Source: Rudaea sp.
GTDB taxonomy: Bacteria; Pseudomonadota; Gammaproteobacteria; Xanthomonadales; Rhodanobacteraceae
Length of the DNA: 40,943 nucleotides
Assembly (NCBI GenBank): GCA_031291055.1
Contig: JARLJU010000087.1
Span: 1-40,943, forward strand
Direction: 5' to 3'
Position 1 is the stretch's first letter. Each line of letters opens with the position of its first letter. The position numbers and the translations under genes were made by a program. Below are positions 8,416-16,583 of this stretch, piece by piece. The notes beneath the pieces were generated by a model. The model searched no databases. It was not told where the DNA came from and worked only from the letters and a program-made list of their open reading frames with translations.

Positions 8416-9591
8416 ATGTTTAGCCAAACGACAGCCATCACGGCCCTTAACCTGAAGAGCATTCCCGAACGCTGGGGACCTTCGCTTGTCATCGTCATCG
8501 GCCTGGCCGGCGTGGTTGCCGTGTTCACGGCACTGCTGGCGATGGCGGTGGGTTTCGAGACCACGCTCAAATCCACCGGACGATCGGATGTCGCCATCAT
8601 CATGCGCGGCGGCTCCGATGCAGAATTGAATTCCGGCCTTGGCCGCGATCAAGGCGTGCTGATCAAGCAGGAACCCGGCATTCGCAAGGACGACGACGGC
8701 CAGCCGCTGGCGTCGGCGGAGATGATTTTCATCGCCGAGATCGCGAAGAAGGGCGACCGCTCGGGCTCCAATGTCACCGTGCGCGGCATTGAACCGAAGG
8801 GCATGAAGCTGCGCCCGCAGCTCAAGATCGTCGAGGGCCGCATGTTCGAGACGGGCAAGCGTGAACTCATCGTCGGTGCCGGAGTGGCGCGCGAGTTCGA
8901 CGGTGCGCGCGTAGGCGAGACCCTTCGATTCCGCGGTTCGGAATGGACCGTGGTCGGACAGTTCGCGTCCGGCGATGCGAACGACAGCGAGTTGTGGTGC
9001 GACGTGGAAGTCGCTGCAACGACCTTCAATCGCCAGGGCTACAGTTCGATCCGTGCGGCACTCGACGGTCCGGATGGAATGAAGACGCTCAAGGACGCGG
9101 TCAGCGCCGATCCGCGACTTGCCGTCGACGCAACGACGGAACTGGACTACTACAGCGCGCAAACCAAGCAATTCCGCCAGCAGATCGGTTTTCTCGCCGG
9201 CGTGGTCACTTTCATCATGGCGCTTGGCGCCATCTTCGCCGCGCTCAACAGCATGTATGCGGCGGTGGCTGCGCGCGGCAAGGAAATCGCAACCCTGCGC
9301 GCCATCGGCTTCGGCGGCCTGCCCGTAGTCGTATCGGTCATGATCGAGGCCCTGGTGCTTGCGCTGATCGGCGGTGCGCTCGGTGCAGCGATTGCCTACG
9401 CGTTGTTCAACAATTTCTCGGTATCGACCCTGGGTCAGAATTTCACCCAGGTCGTGTTTGCGTTCAAGGTGACACCGGCCCTGGTCGTGCGCGGCCTGAT
9501 CATCGCCGTCGTCATCGGCATGATCGGCGGCTTCCTGCCGGCGATTCGCGCCGCGCGTTTGCCGATAACGACGGCCTTGCGCGAACAGTAA
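8416..9591 (+). CDS. ABC transporter permease, FtsX/MacB family (second)
   Basis: A 391-residue permease related to the preceding one. An N-terminal TM (SLVIVIGLAGVVAVFTALLA) precedes a periplasmic MacB-like domain (about 45-265). Three C-terminal TMs follow, around IGFLAGVVTFIMALGAIFAA, VSVMIEALVLALIGGALGAA and GLIIAVVIGMIGGFLPAIRA. The coupling loop reads AARGKEIATLRAIGFGGLP. AGAGGA lies 8 bases before the ATG at 8416. It is the last gene of the adaptor-ATPase-permease-permease operon. Compared with MacB, the nucleotide-binding and permease parts are separate polypeptides. Substrate unknown. Confidence 0.92.
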   Translation: MFSQTTAITALNLKSIPERWGPSLVIVIGLAGVVAVFTALLAMAVGFETTLKSTGRSDVAIIMRGGSDAELNSGLGRDQGVLIKQEPGIRKDDDGQPLASAEMIFIAEIAKKGDRSGSNVTVRGIEPKGMKLRPQLKIVEGRMFETGKRELIVGAGVAREFDGARVGETLRFRGSEWTVVGQFASGDANDSELWCDVEVAATTFNRQGYSSIRAALDGPDGMKTLKDAVSADPRLAVDATTELDYYSAQTKQFRQQIGFLAGVVTFIMALGAIFAALNSMYAAVAARGKEIATLRAIGFGGLPVVVSVMIEALVLALIGGALGAAIAYALFNNFSVSTLGQNFTQVVFAFKVTPALVVRGLIIAVVIGMIGGFLPAIRAARLPITTALREQ

Positions 9592-9683
9592 GCGTCAACC
9601 TTCCGCCTCCGCCGCGCCCGTCCGGATGTCGGGCGCCGTCGTGGTGGAAGGAGTGTTCCGGCAGGTATCGCCCGCGGCGGACG

Positions 9684-11123
9684 CTAGCCTTGCGGCATCA
9701 CTGGTGCGTGATAGTCCAGCGTGAGCCCCAGCGCCCACAGCAGCAACAGTACCAGCGGCACATGCACGATGAGCTGCAGGAAGGTGAAGCCGACGATGTC
9801 GCGCGCCTTCAGGCTGAGTACGCCCAGCAGCGGCAGCATCCAGAACGGGTTGATCAGATTCGGCAGCGCTTCCGCAGCATTGTATACTTGTACTGCCCAA
9901 CCGAGATGGTAGTGCAGGTCGTTTGCCGCCTGCATCACGTAAGGCGCCTCGATCAGCCACTTGCCGCCGCCGGAGGGCACGAAGAAGCCGAGGATCGACG
10001 AATAGATGCCGATCACGATGGCATAGGTGTCGGTCGAGGCCAGGTGCACGAACAAGGCAGACAACTGCTGGGCAACCGTGGCGCCACCCGTGCCCTTGGT
10101 TGCGGTCAGGATCGTCGCGATGCCGCCGTACAGCGGGAACTGGATCAGCACGCCGGTCGTGCTCGGCACCGCGCGCGACACCGCGTCGAGAAAACTGCGC
10201 GGACGCCAGTGCAGGAGCAGTCCTGACATGATGAAAATGAAGTTGTAGGTATTCAGGCTCGAAATCGCGAAGATGGCACCCTTGCTGGCGAATTCGTGAA
10301 GCAGCCAGCCAGACGCGAGCAGGACGATCAGGATCGTCAACAGCGGGCTGCGTTCAAACCATTCGCTCGGCCGCGCGGGCGCAGCCAGTACGGGTTTGGA
10401 ATTTGTCGCGTTTGTTGTGTTGTCCACAAAGCGTTCTGCAGTCTGCGCTTGCGCCGCGTCGGGCGCCGACCACCACGCGATCAGCACGGACACGGTGATC
10501 AGCACGGCGGTCAGCACGAACGACTGCCACAGGAAAATCGTTTCGGTGAAGGGAAGCACTCCCGTGATCGCGAGCAGGGGCTTGGGAATGCTCGCCGGAT
10601 TGGCCTGCAACTGTGCGGCGGACGATGACAGCCCCATCGCCCACGAGGCGCCGAGGCCAAGGTAAGCGGCGGCGCCGGCGGCGCGGTAATCCATTGACAG
10701 ATTTTCGCGCCGGGCCAGTGCGCGCACGAGCAATCCGCCGAACACCAGGCTGAACCCCCAGTTGAGCAGCGATGCAAGCATGCTGATCAAGGCGACGTAG
10801 CCGACGGCTCCCCGGCCAGTGCGCGGCAACGCCGCGAGACGGTCGATCAGCCACGCAACCGGCGGCGCCGTGGCGACGACGTACCCGCCGATGACGACGA
10901 ACGCCATCTGCATCGTGAACGGGATGAGGCTCCAAAAGCCGTCGCCGAATGCCACGGCCGTATCCTGCGGTGTGGCGCCGATTGCAAGTGCGGCCAGCGC
11001 GACGATGACGACACCCAGTGCGGCGAAAATATACGCGTCCGGAAACCAGCGTTCTGCCCACTCTGAAAGTCGCAGGGCGACGCTCACCAGCCATGATCGC
11101 TGCGGACGATTCACTGCACTCAT
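9684..11123 (-). CDS. atoE: Short-chain fatty acid transporter, AtoE family
   Basis: A 479-residue polytopic inner-membrane protein of the SCFA_trans family, which takes up acetoacetate, butyrate and similar acids. Family blocks are clear: ERWFPDAYIFAALGVVIVAL, GFWSLIPFTMQMAFVVIGGY, LLNWGFSLVFGGLLVRALAR, IQFPLYGGIATI and FVPSGGGKWLIEAPYVM. I used the ATG at 11123 because GGAGGG lies 7 bases upstream and it gives the family N-terminus; the open frame extends further upstream without support. It lies 125 bases downstream of the 3-hydroxybutyrate oligomer hydrolase gene on the same strand, which suggests uptake of hydroxybutyrate or acetoacetate. Confidence 0.92.
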   Translation of the reverse strand: MSAVNRPQRSWLVSVALRLSEWAERWFPDAYIFAALGVVIVALAALAIGATPQDTAVAFGDGFWSLIPFTMQMAFVVIGGYVVATAPPVAWLIDRLAALPRTGRGAVGYVALISMLASLLNWGFSLVFGGLLVRALARRENLSMDYRAAGAAAYLGLGASWAMGLSSSAAQLQANPASIPKPLLAITGVLPFTETIFLWQSFVLTAVLITVSVLIAWWSAPDAAQAQTAERFVDNTTNATNSKPVLAAPARPSEWFERSPLLTILIVLLASGWLLHEFASKGAIFAISSLNTYNFIFIMSGLLLHWRPRSFLDAVSRAVPSTTGVLIQFPLYGGIATILTATKGTGGATVAQQLSALFVHLASTDTYAIVIGIYSSILGFFVPSGGGKWLIEAPYVMQAANDLHYHLGWAVQVYNAAEALPNLINPFWMLPLLGVLSLKARDIVGFTFLQLIVHVPLVLLLLWALGLTLDYHAPVMPQG

Positions 11124-11248
11124 GCTCGGCCCTCCGGTTGCCCGTGGCAGTGTGCAAAGCGTACCCGCGATTGGCAAGGCGTGGCGCAGCATGCGCAAAG
11201 CGCTGCCCGGCGTTGCGTCAGTGTAAGCGCGTTTGGCGCCGGGCCTTG

Positions 11249-13000
11249 CTACGGTTGCAGGCCAAGCCGGGCGGCATTCAGCGCGTTGCTTCCACGCGGC
11301 GTTGCCGCGGGTGTCGGACCCGGTTTGAGCGGCGCACCGTCGACAAGATGGCGCCACATTCGATCCATTGCGACATAGCCGAAAGGCAGTAGCGGTACGT
11401 AGCGTTCGCCATAGCCGGGCAGCGCAAGGAAGGCGTCGAAATGCTGGGCGTGCGGCACCGGCCAGTACCAGATGCGGCGGCCGTTGTCATGCAGCCATGC
11501 GGCATAGGCGGCGGAGGAGAATGCCGCGGGCAACAGGCCATCCTCCTCGCCGTGCATGAGCCAGATCGGCAAATCCATGCGAGGCAATGCTGCTTGCGTG
11601 GCTTGCACGGATTGCCGCAGCCGCTGCGCTTGCGGCGCGGAGTCGGTCCACAGTGCGCGCAGGCAACGCTCGCCGCGCAGCGTGGGATCGGAGGGATCGG
11701 CGGTTGCGGTTTCATCGAGAAATACGCCGGCGCCCGGCGGAACGCCGCTGGCGTCGGCCCACCACGCCGCGCGCTCGGCCGTTGTCGGCGCGCGCGCCTT
11801 GCCGGCGGTATCGTGCGCGTAGAAGCGGAACCCGCAGGGCATGTCTCCGACACCGCTGCGAGCGTACGCCGACGCGTAAGTCGCTGCGATCGCGCGCCAC
11901 AGATCGAAAGCGGTGTTGCTCGCCGCCGTCGCGATGGCCGCGTCGCTCCAGCCACCGGCATGCAGGCGCTGGAGCGCTTCGGCCGCCTGTGCTCGCGGTC
12001 CGACGCAGTTGAGCACATCGGTCGCGGCCAGCGTTGCGCAGCGCGCTGTCCCCAAGGGCGCAATGCGGCCTTGCATGCGTGCGAACGGAATCATGTCGAA
12101 GCGTGCGTCGGTCAGTGCGCAAGGCATCAGCAGCGCGGCTTCGGTGGCGTAGTCGTACAGCGCGCGGCCGTGTCCCGGTACATGCACATTCGGTGCGAGT
12201 GCGATCACGCCGCCAAGCATGCCGTCGTGATCCAGTCCGGCCGCCTGCAGCACCGCGCCGCCGGCATTGGACACGCCGACGGCGAGAATGCGCGTATTGC
12301 GCGGCGTGAACGGCGCGGCTTGCGGATGCGCGCGATCAAGCATCGCCAGGCCGAACTCGGCCGCCTGCAGCACATGGCGGCCCCAGTCGGCTTCGGGATT
12401 GTCGCCGGAATGCGCATGCTTGGTCGCGATTCCCGCAGCGGCCGAATAACCGACCGGCGTGAACTCGAGATCGGCGTCGCCGGCGCGTGCCGGGGTGCCG
12501 TCCAGGGCAATGCCGGTGGCGCTGGCCGTATCGAAATAGCCTGAGCCCGTGCCCTTGTCGGTATAGGCGACGGCGCAGCCGTGTGACAGGCCCCAGGCAC
12601 CGGCCAGCGCGATCGCGCCGTAGATGCCGCGCGAACCCGAAGAGGCGGTGACAACCAGGCAGCGTGCCCTGGCGTCAAACGTGTCGGGGACCTGCACGAG
12701 CACGCGATGTGGCGAACGCGCACCGGCGACCTCGGCGAACGCCTGATATTCCCGACCACCCACGCCTGCAGCGCTGCCGTAAAGATCGCCGTAGCGGCCA
12801 AGCGGACCCAGGTCGGCGATGCCCTTCCAGCTCACCTGAATCGCGCGCCGGCGCAGTTCCGCCGGTGTCGGCGCAGCGGCATTGGCGAACGCGCTGGGCG
12901 CACCGCGCAGGCCAGCGAGGCCGAGGCCCGCCGTGAGCAGGTCGTCATTGCCTCGATGCACGGTCTCGCGCAGGGGACTGGTCAGAAATTCGATCGCCAC
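11249..13000 (-). CDS. D-(-)-3-hydroxybutyrate oligomer hydrolase
   Basis: A 583-residue serine hydrolase of the 3HBOH family that would cleave soluble 3-hydroxybutyrate oligomers to monomers during poly-hydroxybutyrate degradation. Family features are the N-terminal HRGNDDLLTAGLGLAGL block, LVVTASSGSRGIYGAI, the nucleophile motif VGVSNAGGAV (Ser near 244), a late MHGEEDGLLPAAFSS segment and PVPHAQHFDAF, whose His likely completes the triad. It starts at GTG 13000 with AGGAA upstream; an in-frame TGA lies just beyond. No signal peptide is seen and the protein is shorter than secreted relatives of about 700 residues, so an intracellular location is inferred. Neighbours are atoE downstream and yedA upstream, all on the same strand. 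Confidence 0.88.
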   Translation of the reverse strand: MAIEFLTSPLRETVHRGNDDLLTAGLGLAGLRGAPSAFANAAAPTPAELRRRAIQVSWKGIADLGPLGRYGDLYGSAAGVGGREYQAFAEVAGARSPHRVLVQVPDTFDARARCLVVTASSGSRGIYGAIALAGAWGLSHGCAVAYTDKGTGSGYFDTASATGIALDGTPARAGDADLEFTPVGYSAAAGIATKHAHSGDNPEADWGRHVLQAAEFGLAMLDRAHPQAAPFTPRNTRILAVGVSNAGGAVLQAAGLDHDGMLGGVIALAPNVHVPGHGRALYDYATEAALLMPCALTDARFDMIPFARMQGRIAPLGTARCATLAATDVLNCVGPRAQAAEALQRLHAGGWSDAAIATAASNTAFDLWRAIAATYASAYARSGVGDMPCGFRFYAHDTAGKARAPTTAERAAWWADASGVPPGAGVFLDETATADPSDPTLRGERCLRALWTDSAPQAQRLRQSVQATQAALPRMDLPIWLMHGEEDGLLPAAFSSAAYAAWLHDNGRRIWYWPVPHAQHFDAFLALPGYGERYVPLLPFGYVAMDRMWRHLVDGAPLKPGPTPAATPRGSNALNAARLGLQP

Positions 13001-13061
13001 GGTGGGTCGGTTCCTTCGCCGGCGCTGTGGTCAGCGCGGTTGCAGAGAAGCAGCGTTGAGT

Positions 13062-13967
13062 CTAGCGTTTGCTCTTCGCCAGCGTGATCGCGACGACACC
13101 GGCCAGGATAACCACCATCCCGGCAACGTCCAGCGGCCGCACTGATTCGCCGCCGAGCAGCACGCCGATGAGCACGGCGACCGGCGGGTTGACGTAGGCA
13201 TAGCTGGTTGCCAGCGCCGGGCGCACGTGATGCAGCAGATAGATGTAGGCGCTGAAGCCGAGCAGCGAGCCGGCAACGACGAGATAACCGACGGCCAGCG
13301 TCGCATCCAGTGACGGCATCGCCGTGAAATGTTCGCCGCCGATCCAGCCTGCGAATCCCAGCACGACGCTGCCGCACAGCATCTGCGCCGCGGTGCTCAT
13401 CACCGGATGCGGCATGTCCTGGCGCCGGGCCCAGACCGAACCGAAGGCCCACGACGCGGCCGCAGTGACCAGGGCCAGGGCACCGAGCGGCGAGCTGCGC
13501 AGGTCGCCGCCGAAATTCAGCACGACCACGCCGGCGAACCCGACCAGCAGGCCGATCCATTCCAGACGTTGCGGCCACTGCCGATAGATGCCCGCGAACA
13601 GCGCGGCAAACAGCGGCATGCTTGCGACCGCGACCGCGGCGATGCCGGAAGCGACTGTCTGTTCGGCGTAGCACACCAGGCCATTGCCGAAACCCAGCAG
13701 CAAGGTGCCGCAAACGGCGCAATTCATCCATTGCCGCATCGTGGGCATGGCAACGCCGCGCCAGCGCAGGATGGCGAACAACAGACTTCCGGCGACAAGA
13801 AACCGTAGCGACGCCATCAGGAATGGCGGATAGCTGCCAAGGCCGACGCGGATTGCCAGATAGGTCGAACCCCATAGCAAGTAGACGCCGATCAGCGCCA
13901 GCGGCACCAGCACGCGCGGCGTCAGCAGCGCTGAGGGAGCGGGTTCGGCAGCGGCGACATGGTTCAT
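13062..13967 (-). CDS. yedA: EamA family drug/metabolite exporter, YedA-like
   Basis: A 301-residue inner-membrane protein with about ten TM helices in two EamA halves. The first half opens with LALIGVYLLWGSTYLAIRVG, which matches YedA, and includes FLMASLRFLVAGSLLFAI and GNGLVCYAEQTVASGIAAVA. The second half includes ALVTAAASWAFGSVWARR and ends in ATSYAYVNPPVAVLIGVLLG and VVILAGVVAIT. The family exports amino acids, nucleosides or drugs; the substrate here is not known. It lies 61 bases upstream of the oligomer hydrolase gene and is co-oriented, though its role there is unclear. Confidence 0.88.
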   Translation of the reverse strand: MNHVAAAEPAPSALLTPRVLVPLALIGVYLLWGSTYLAIRVGLGSYPPFLMASLRFLVAGSLLFAILRWRGVAMPTMRQWMNCAVCGTLLLGFGNGLVCYAEQTVASGIAAVAVASMPLFAALFAGIYRQWPQRLEWIGLLVGFAGVVVLNFGGDLRSSPLGALALVTAAASWAFGSVWARRQDMPHPVMSTAAQMLCGSVVLGFAGWIGGEHFTAMPSLDATLAVGYLVVAGSLLGFSAYIYLLHHVRPALATSYAYVNPPVAVLIGVLLGGESVRPLDVAGMVVILAGVVAITLAKSKR

Positions 13968-14150
13968 GACGGCAGGCCCGGCCTTGCGGCAGGAGCACTC
14001 GATAGGGCTGGTGATGCGTCGGGAAGACGCAACATCACTCTAGCGATCCGTCGGCGTCGTGAACAGCGCCACTCGTCATGTGCCGGCCGGTGCCGCTTGT
14101 GCTCGCAGCGGATGGGAGCCGCGGGCGTCGCGTGAGGCCGGAAAATCGTG

Positions 14151-14432
14151 CTAACGCTGCGGCGTCACCTGGTGCGAATCCACGACGACGAACTCGCCCT
14201 CGATCACGCGCGGGACAGCCGCCGTCGGGTGCGGTTGCGCAGCGCCGGCGATCGATGCCTGCGACCGCGCCAGCGCACGTGTGAGCGCGACGATCGCGCC
14301 GATGAAGGCGAACGCAAGCAGGGCAAAGAAGCCCAGCGTCAGAACACCGACGAGTGCCACGGCGCCCACTGCAGCAAGCAGTATGCGCAGCAAAGGATGT
14401 CGCGGACGGTTGAACCAGCGCCAGTACAACAT
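14151..14432 (-). CDS. Small membrane protein of unknown function
   Basis: A 93-residue protein starting at ATG 14432, with AGGGAG about 10 bases upstream. After MLYWRWFNRPRHPLLR, a long hydrophobic stretch (ILLAAVGAVALVGVLTLGFF, then LLAFAFIGAIVAL) forms two close TM helices. The soluble tail is Ala/Pro-rich and ends with VIEGEFVVVDSHQVTP. I do not recognise a named family. It is divergent from the Rieske gene, with 85 bases between the starts. The open frame extends further upstream but would overlap the Rieske start. Confidence 0.65.
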   Translation of the reverse strand: MLYWRWFNRPRHPLLRILLAAVGAVALVGVLTLGFFALLAFAFIGAIVALTRALARSQASIAGAAQPHPTAAVPRVIEGEFVVVDSHQVTPQR

Positions 14433-14517
14433 GGCGGCTTCGCTCCCTGTGGCAGAATGCCGGAATGATTGGGCTATGTGTCCGCAGATGCAAGTGCGGG
14501 AAGGGCGTAATACTCCG

Positions 14518-14850
14518 GTGAGTGTTAGTAAAACGTTATGCCGGCTCGATGCGATTCCCGATGCCGGCGCTATCTCGGTGGACGTCGAATCGAGCACGGG
14601 CGGCTTCTCCCTGATCCTGCTGCGCCAGGGCGCGAGCGTGTTCGCCTATCACAACGAATGTCCGCATGCCGGGCGCAGGCTGGACTGGGCACCGGGCAAA
14701 TTCCTGGTCGAAAGCGGACAGTTGATCTGTGCCGCGCACGGCGCCAGTTTTTTCATCGAATCCGGACGCTGCTACGCCGGCCCCTGCCGCGGCGCAGGGT
14801 TGGCCGCGGTTCGGGTCGAGGTAATCGACGGGGAAGTGCGCCTGCCGTGA
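14518..14850 (+). CDS. Small Rieske [2Fe-2S] protein
   Basis: A 110-residue soluble Rieske ferredoxin-like protein with both cluster-binding motifs: Cys48-Pro-His50 (in NECPHAGRRLDW) and Cys71-x-x-His74 (in LICAAHGASF). It has the size of free-standing Rieske ferredoxins or NirD-like proteins and would carry electrons, but no oxygenase or reductase gene is adjacent. I chose GTG 14518 (VSVSKTLCRLDAIPDAGA), which matches the usual family N-terminus; AAGGG lies 12 bases upstream. In-frame ATGs at 14476 and 14488 are alternatives. Partner unknown. Confidence 0.82.
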   Translation: MSVSKTLCRLDAIPDAGAISVDVESSTGGFSLILLRQGASVFAYHNECPHAGRRLDWAPGKFLVESGQLICAAHGASFFIESGRCYAGPCRGAGLAAVRVEVIDGEVRLP

Positions 14851-14889
14851 AACTCCGCCGCTGGCAGCATCGCGCCTCCGGCATTTCTC

Positions 14890-15237
14890 TCAGTCCACCT
14901 GCGCGCGCACATCCTGACGTTCGCCGCCGCGGCAACTGAAATCGGCCGTCATGCCGACTATCGAGCGGGTAGGGATCAGCGACCCAGTGACCCGCGTTTG
15001 CGGACTGAGCAGATCGAGCCGGTATTGTCCGCCGCCACCGCCGTTGATGCGGAAATCGGCATTGGCATCGGTCGCGCCCAGACTGCTCTGGCGCGTATCC
15101 AGGTTGGTCAGGCGCACGAATGCCGAATGCAGGGGTTTGCCATCGCGGCCAAGTGCCTTGCCGGTGACGCTGCAATCCTGTGCTGCAGCCAATGCGCACG
15201 ATGCCGATAAAATCAAAGCCAAGCTCGAACGGTACAT
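14890..15237 (-). CDS. Small exported protein with carboxypeptidase-regulatory-like (Ig) fold
   Basis: A 115-residue protein with a signal peptide (MYRSSLALILSASCALAAAQ) and a mature part of about 95 residues. The pattern GKALGRDGKPLHSAFVRLTN, then SLGATDANADFRINGGGGG and YRLDLLS, fits a CarboxypepD_reg-like beta-sandwich. Two cysteines (in DCSVTG and DFSCRGG) could form a disulfide linking the ends. AGGAGA precedes the ATG. It stands between convergent and co-oriented genes without an obvious operon. Periplasmic location is inferred; function unknown. Confidence 0.72.
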   Translation of the reverse strand: MYRSSLALILSASCALAAAQDCSVTGKALGRDGKPLHSAFVRLTNLDTRQSSLGATDANADFRINGGGGGQYRLDLLSPQTRVTGSLIPTRSIVGMTADFSCRGGERQDVRAQVD

Positions 15238-15336
15238 GGAACTCTCCTGTCAGGTCCTGTGGGTTTCAATCCCTTTGCAGCAGATTGCTCACTTGTACCG
15301 GCTACGACGATCCGGAGTTCGGTTTCGTCGCGTGCT

Positions 15337-16539
15337 TCAGGCCTGCGCTGCCGATCGCTCGAGATTCATTGCGGCGGCGATGACATCGGTATATTTGAGT
15401 CCAGCGCCGGTATTGAACAGGACGACGCGATCCGAAGCTGTGAGGAAGCCGGTGGCCAGCAAGTGATCGTAGGCGGCCGTGGCGGCTGCACCCTCGGGCG
15501 ACAGGAAGATGCCTTCGTGCCGGGCCCAGTCGTGGATCGAGGCGAGGATTTCGTCGTCGCGCAGGGCCAATGCCATGCCGCCGGATGCACGCAGGATCTG
15601 CAGGATGATGTAGTCGCCGTAGGGCTTCGGCACGCGCAGACCCGAAGCGAACGTGGCGGCGTCCTGCCACATCTGGCTGGCATCTGCTCCAAGGTCAAAA
15701 GCACGCGCCATCGGCGCGCAGCCGGAGGATTGCACCGCAATCATGCGCGGGCGTTTGCCCGGCTTGACCCAGCCAAGCTGCTCCAGTTCGTCGAACGCCT
15801 TCCACATGCCGATGAGGCCGACGCCGCCGCCCGTGGGATAGAACACGGCATCGGGGTATTCCCAGCCCAATTGCTCGACGAGTTCGTAGCCCATCGTCTT
15901 CTTGCCTTCGATGCGGAACGGCTCCTTCAGCGTGGAAATATCGAACCAGCCTTCCTGTTGCTTGTGCTCCGCAACCATGCGCGCACAGTCGGAAATCAGC
16001 CCATCGACCAGCGTGACGTTTGCGCCGTAGGCCGTCGCCTCGACATAGTTGGCGAAGGGCACGTCGCGCGGCATGAAGATATGCGCTTCGATATCTGCCG
16101 CAGCCGCATAGGCGGCCAAGGCGCCCGCGGCATTTCCGGCCGAGGGTACGGCAAGCTTGCGCAGTCCGTAGTGCCGCGCCATTGTCACGGCCAGTGCGAG
16201 TCCGCGGGCCTTGAATGATCCGGTGGGATTGGCGCCTTCCTCCTTGAGCCACGCATTCGCATGACGCTTGCTGCGCAGCATCGGCGTCCAGCCTTCGCCC
16301 AGCGTTACTGGCTCGACGTCCGGCAACACGGCGCCGTAGCGCCACATGCCGCTCCATGCTGAAGACGGATCGGCGGGGATGACGGCCTCCGGTGATTTTC
16401 CGCACAGGTGCGAGAAGTCGTAACGCACGTAAAGGGCGCCTGCCGGTTGGTCAACACATTGCGTGCATACGGTCTTTGGGGTATCTGCGGAGAACCGAGC
16501 ACTGCAACGCGAGCATTCAAGGTAGGCAATCGAAGGCAT
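15337..16539 (-). CDS. thrC: Threonine synthase-like PLP enzyme with N-terminal zinc ribbon
   Basis: A 400-residue fold-type II PLP enzyme that would convert O-phosphohomoserine to threonine. The N-terminus has a zinc-ribbon pattern (Cys9-x2-Cys12, Cys25-x2-Cys28), seen in one class of threonine synthases. The PLP lysine is Lys110 in NPTGSFKARG. SAGNAAGALAAYAA is the substrate-carboxylate/Asn segment, and PTGGGVGLIGMWKAF is the Gly-rich phosphate loop of PLP. It is not beside thrA or thrB. It begins 44 bases after the stop of a co-oriented SDF symporter gene, so it may be co-transcribed with amino-acid uptake. A related PLP lyase or dehydratase is the alternative. Confidence 0.82.
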   Translation of the reverse strand: MPSIAYLECSRCSARFSADTPKTVCTQCVDQPAGALYVRYDFSHLCGKSPEAVIPADPSSAWSGMWRYGAVLPDVEPVTLGEGWTPMLRSKRHANAWLKEEGANPTGSFKARGLALAVTMARHYGLRKLAVPSAGNAAGALAAYAAAADIEAHIFMPRDVPFANYVEATAYGANVTLVDGLISDCARMVAEHKQQEGWFDISTLKEPFRIEGKKTMGYELVEQLGWEYPDAVFYPTGGGVGLIGMWKAFDELEQLGWVKPGKRPRMIAVQSSGCAPMARAFDLGADASQMWQDAATFASGLRVPKPYGDYIILQILRASGGMALALRDDEILASIHDWARHEGIFLSPEGAAATAAYDHLLATGFLTASDRVVLFNTGAGLKYTDVIAAAMNLERSAAQA

Positions 16540-16583
16540 ATCGGTTCCGTCGTTTCAGGGTTGTTCGATGTCGGCAGGATTAC

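Noticed and set aside
11124..11357. Upstream extension of AtoE by 78 codons
   Set aside because: The extension has no family sequence or signal and overlaps the preceding gene's 3' end, while ATG 11123 has a strong GGAGGG site.
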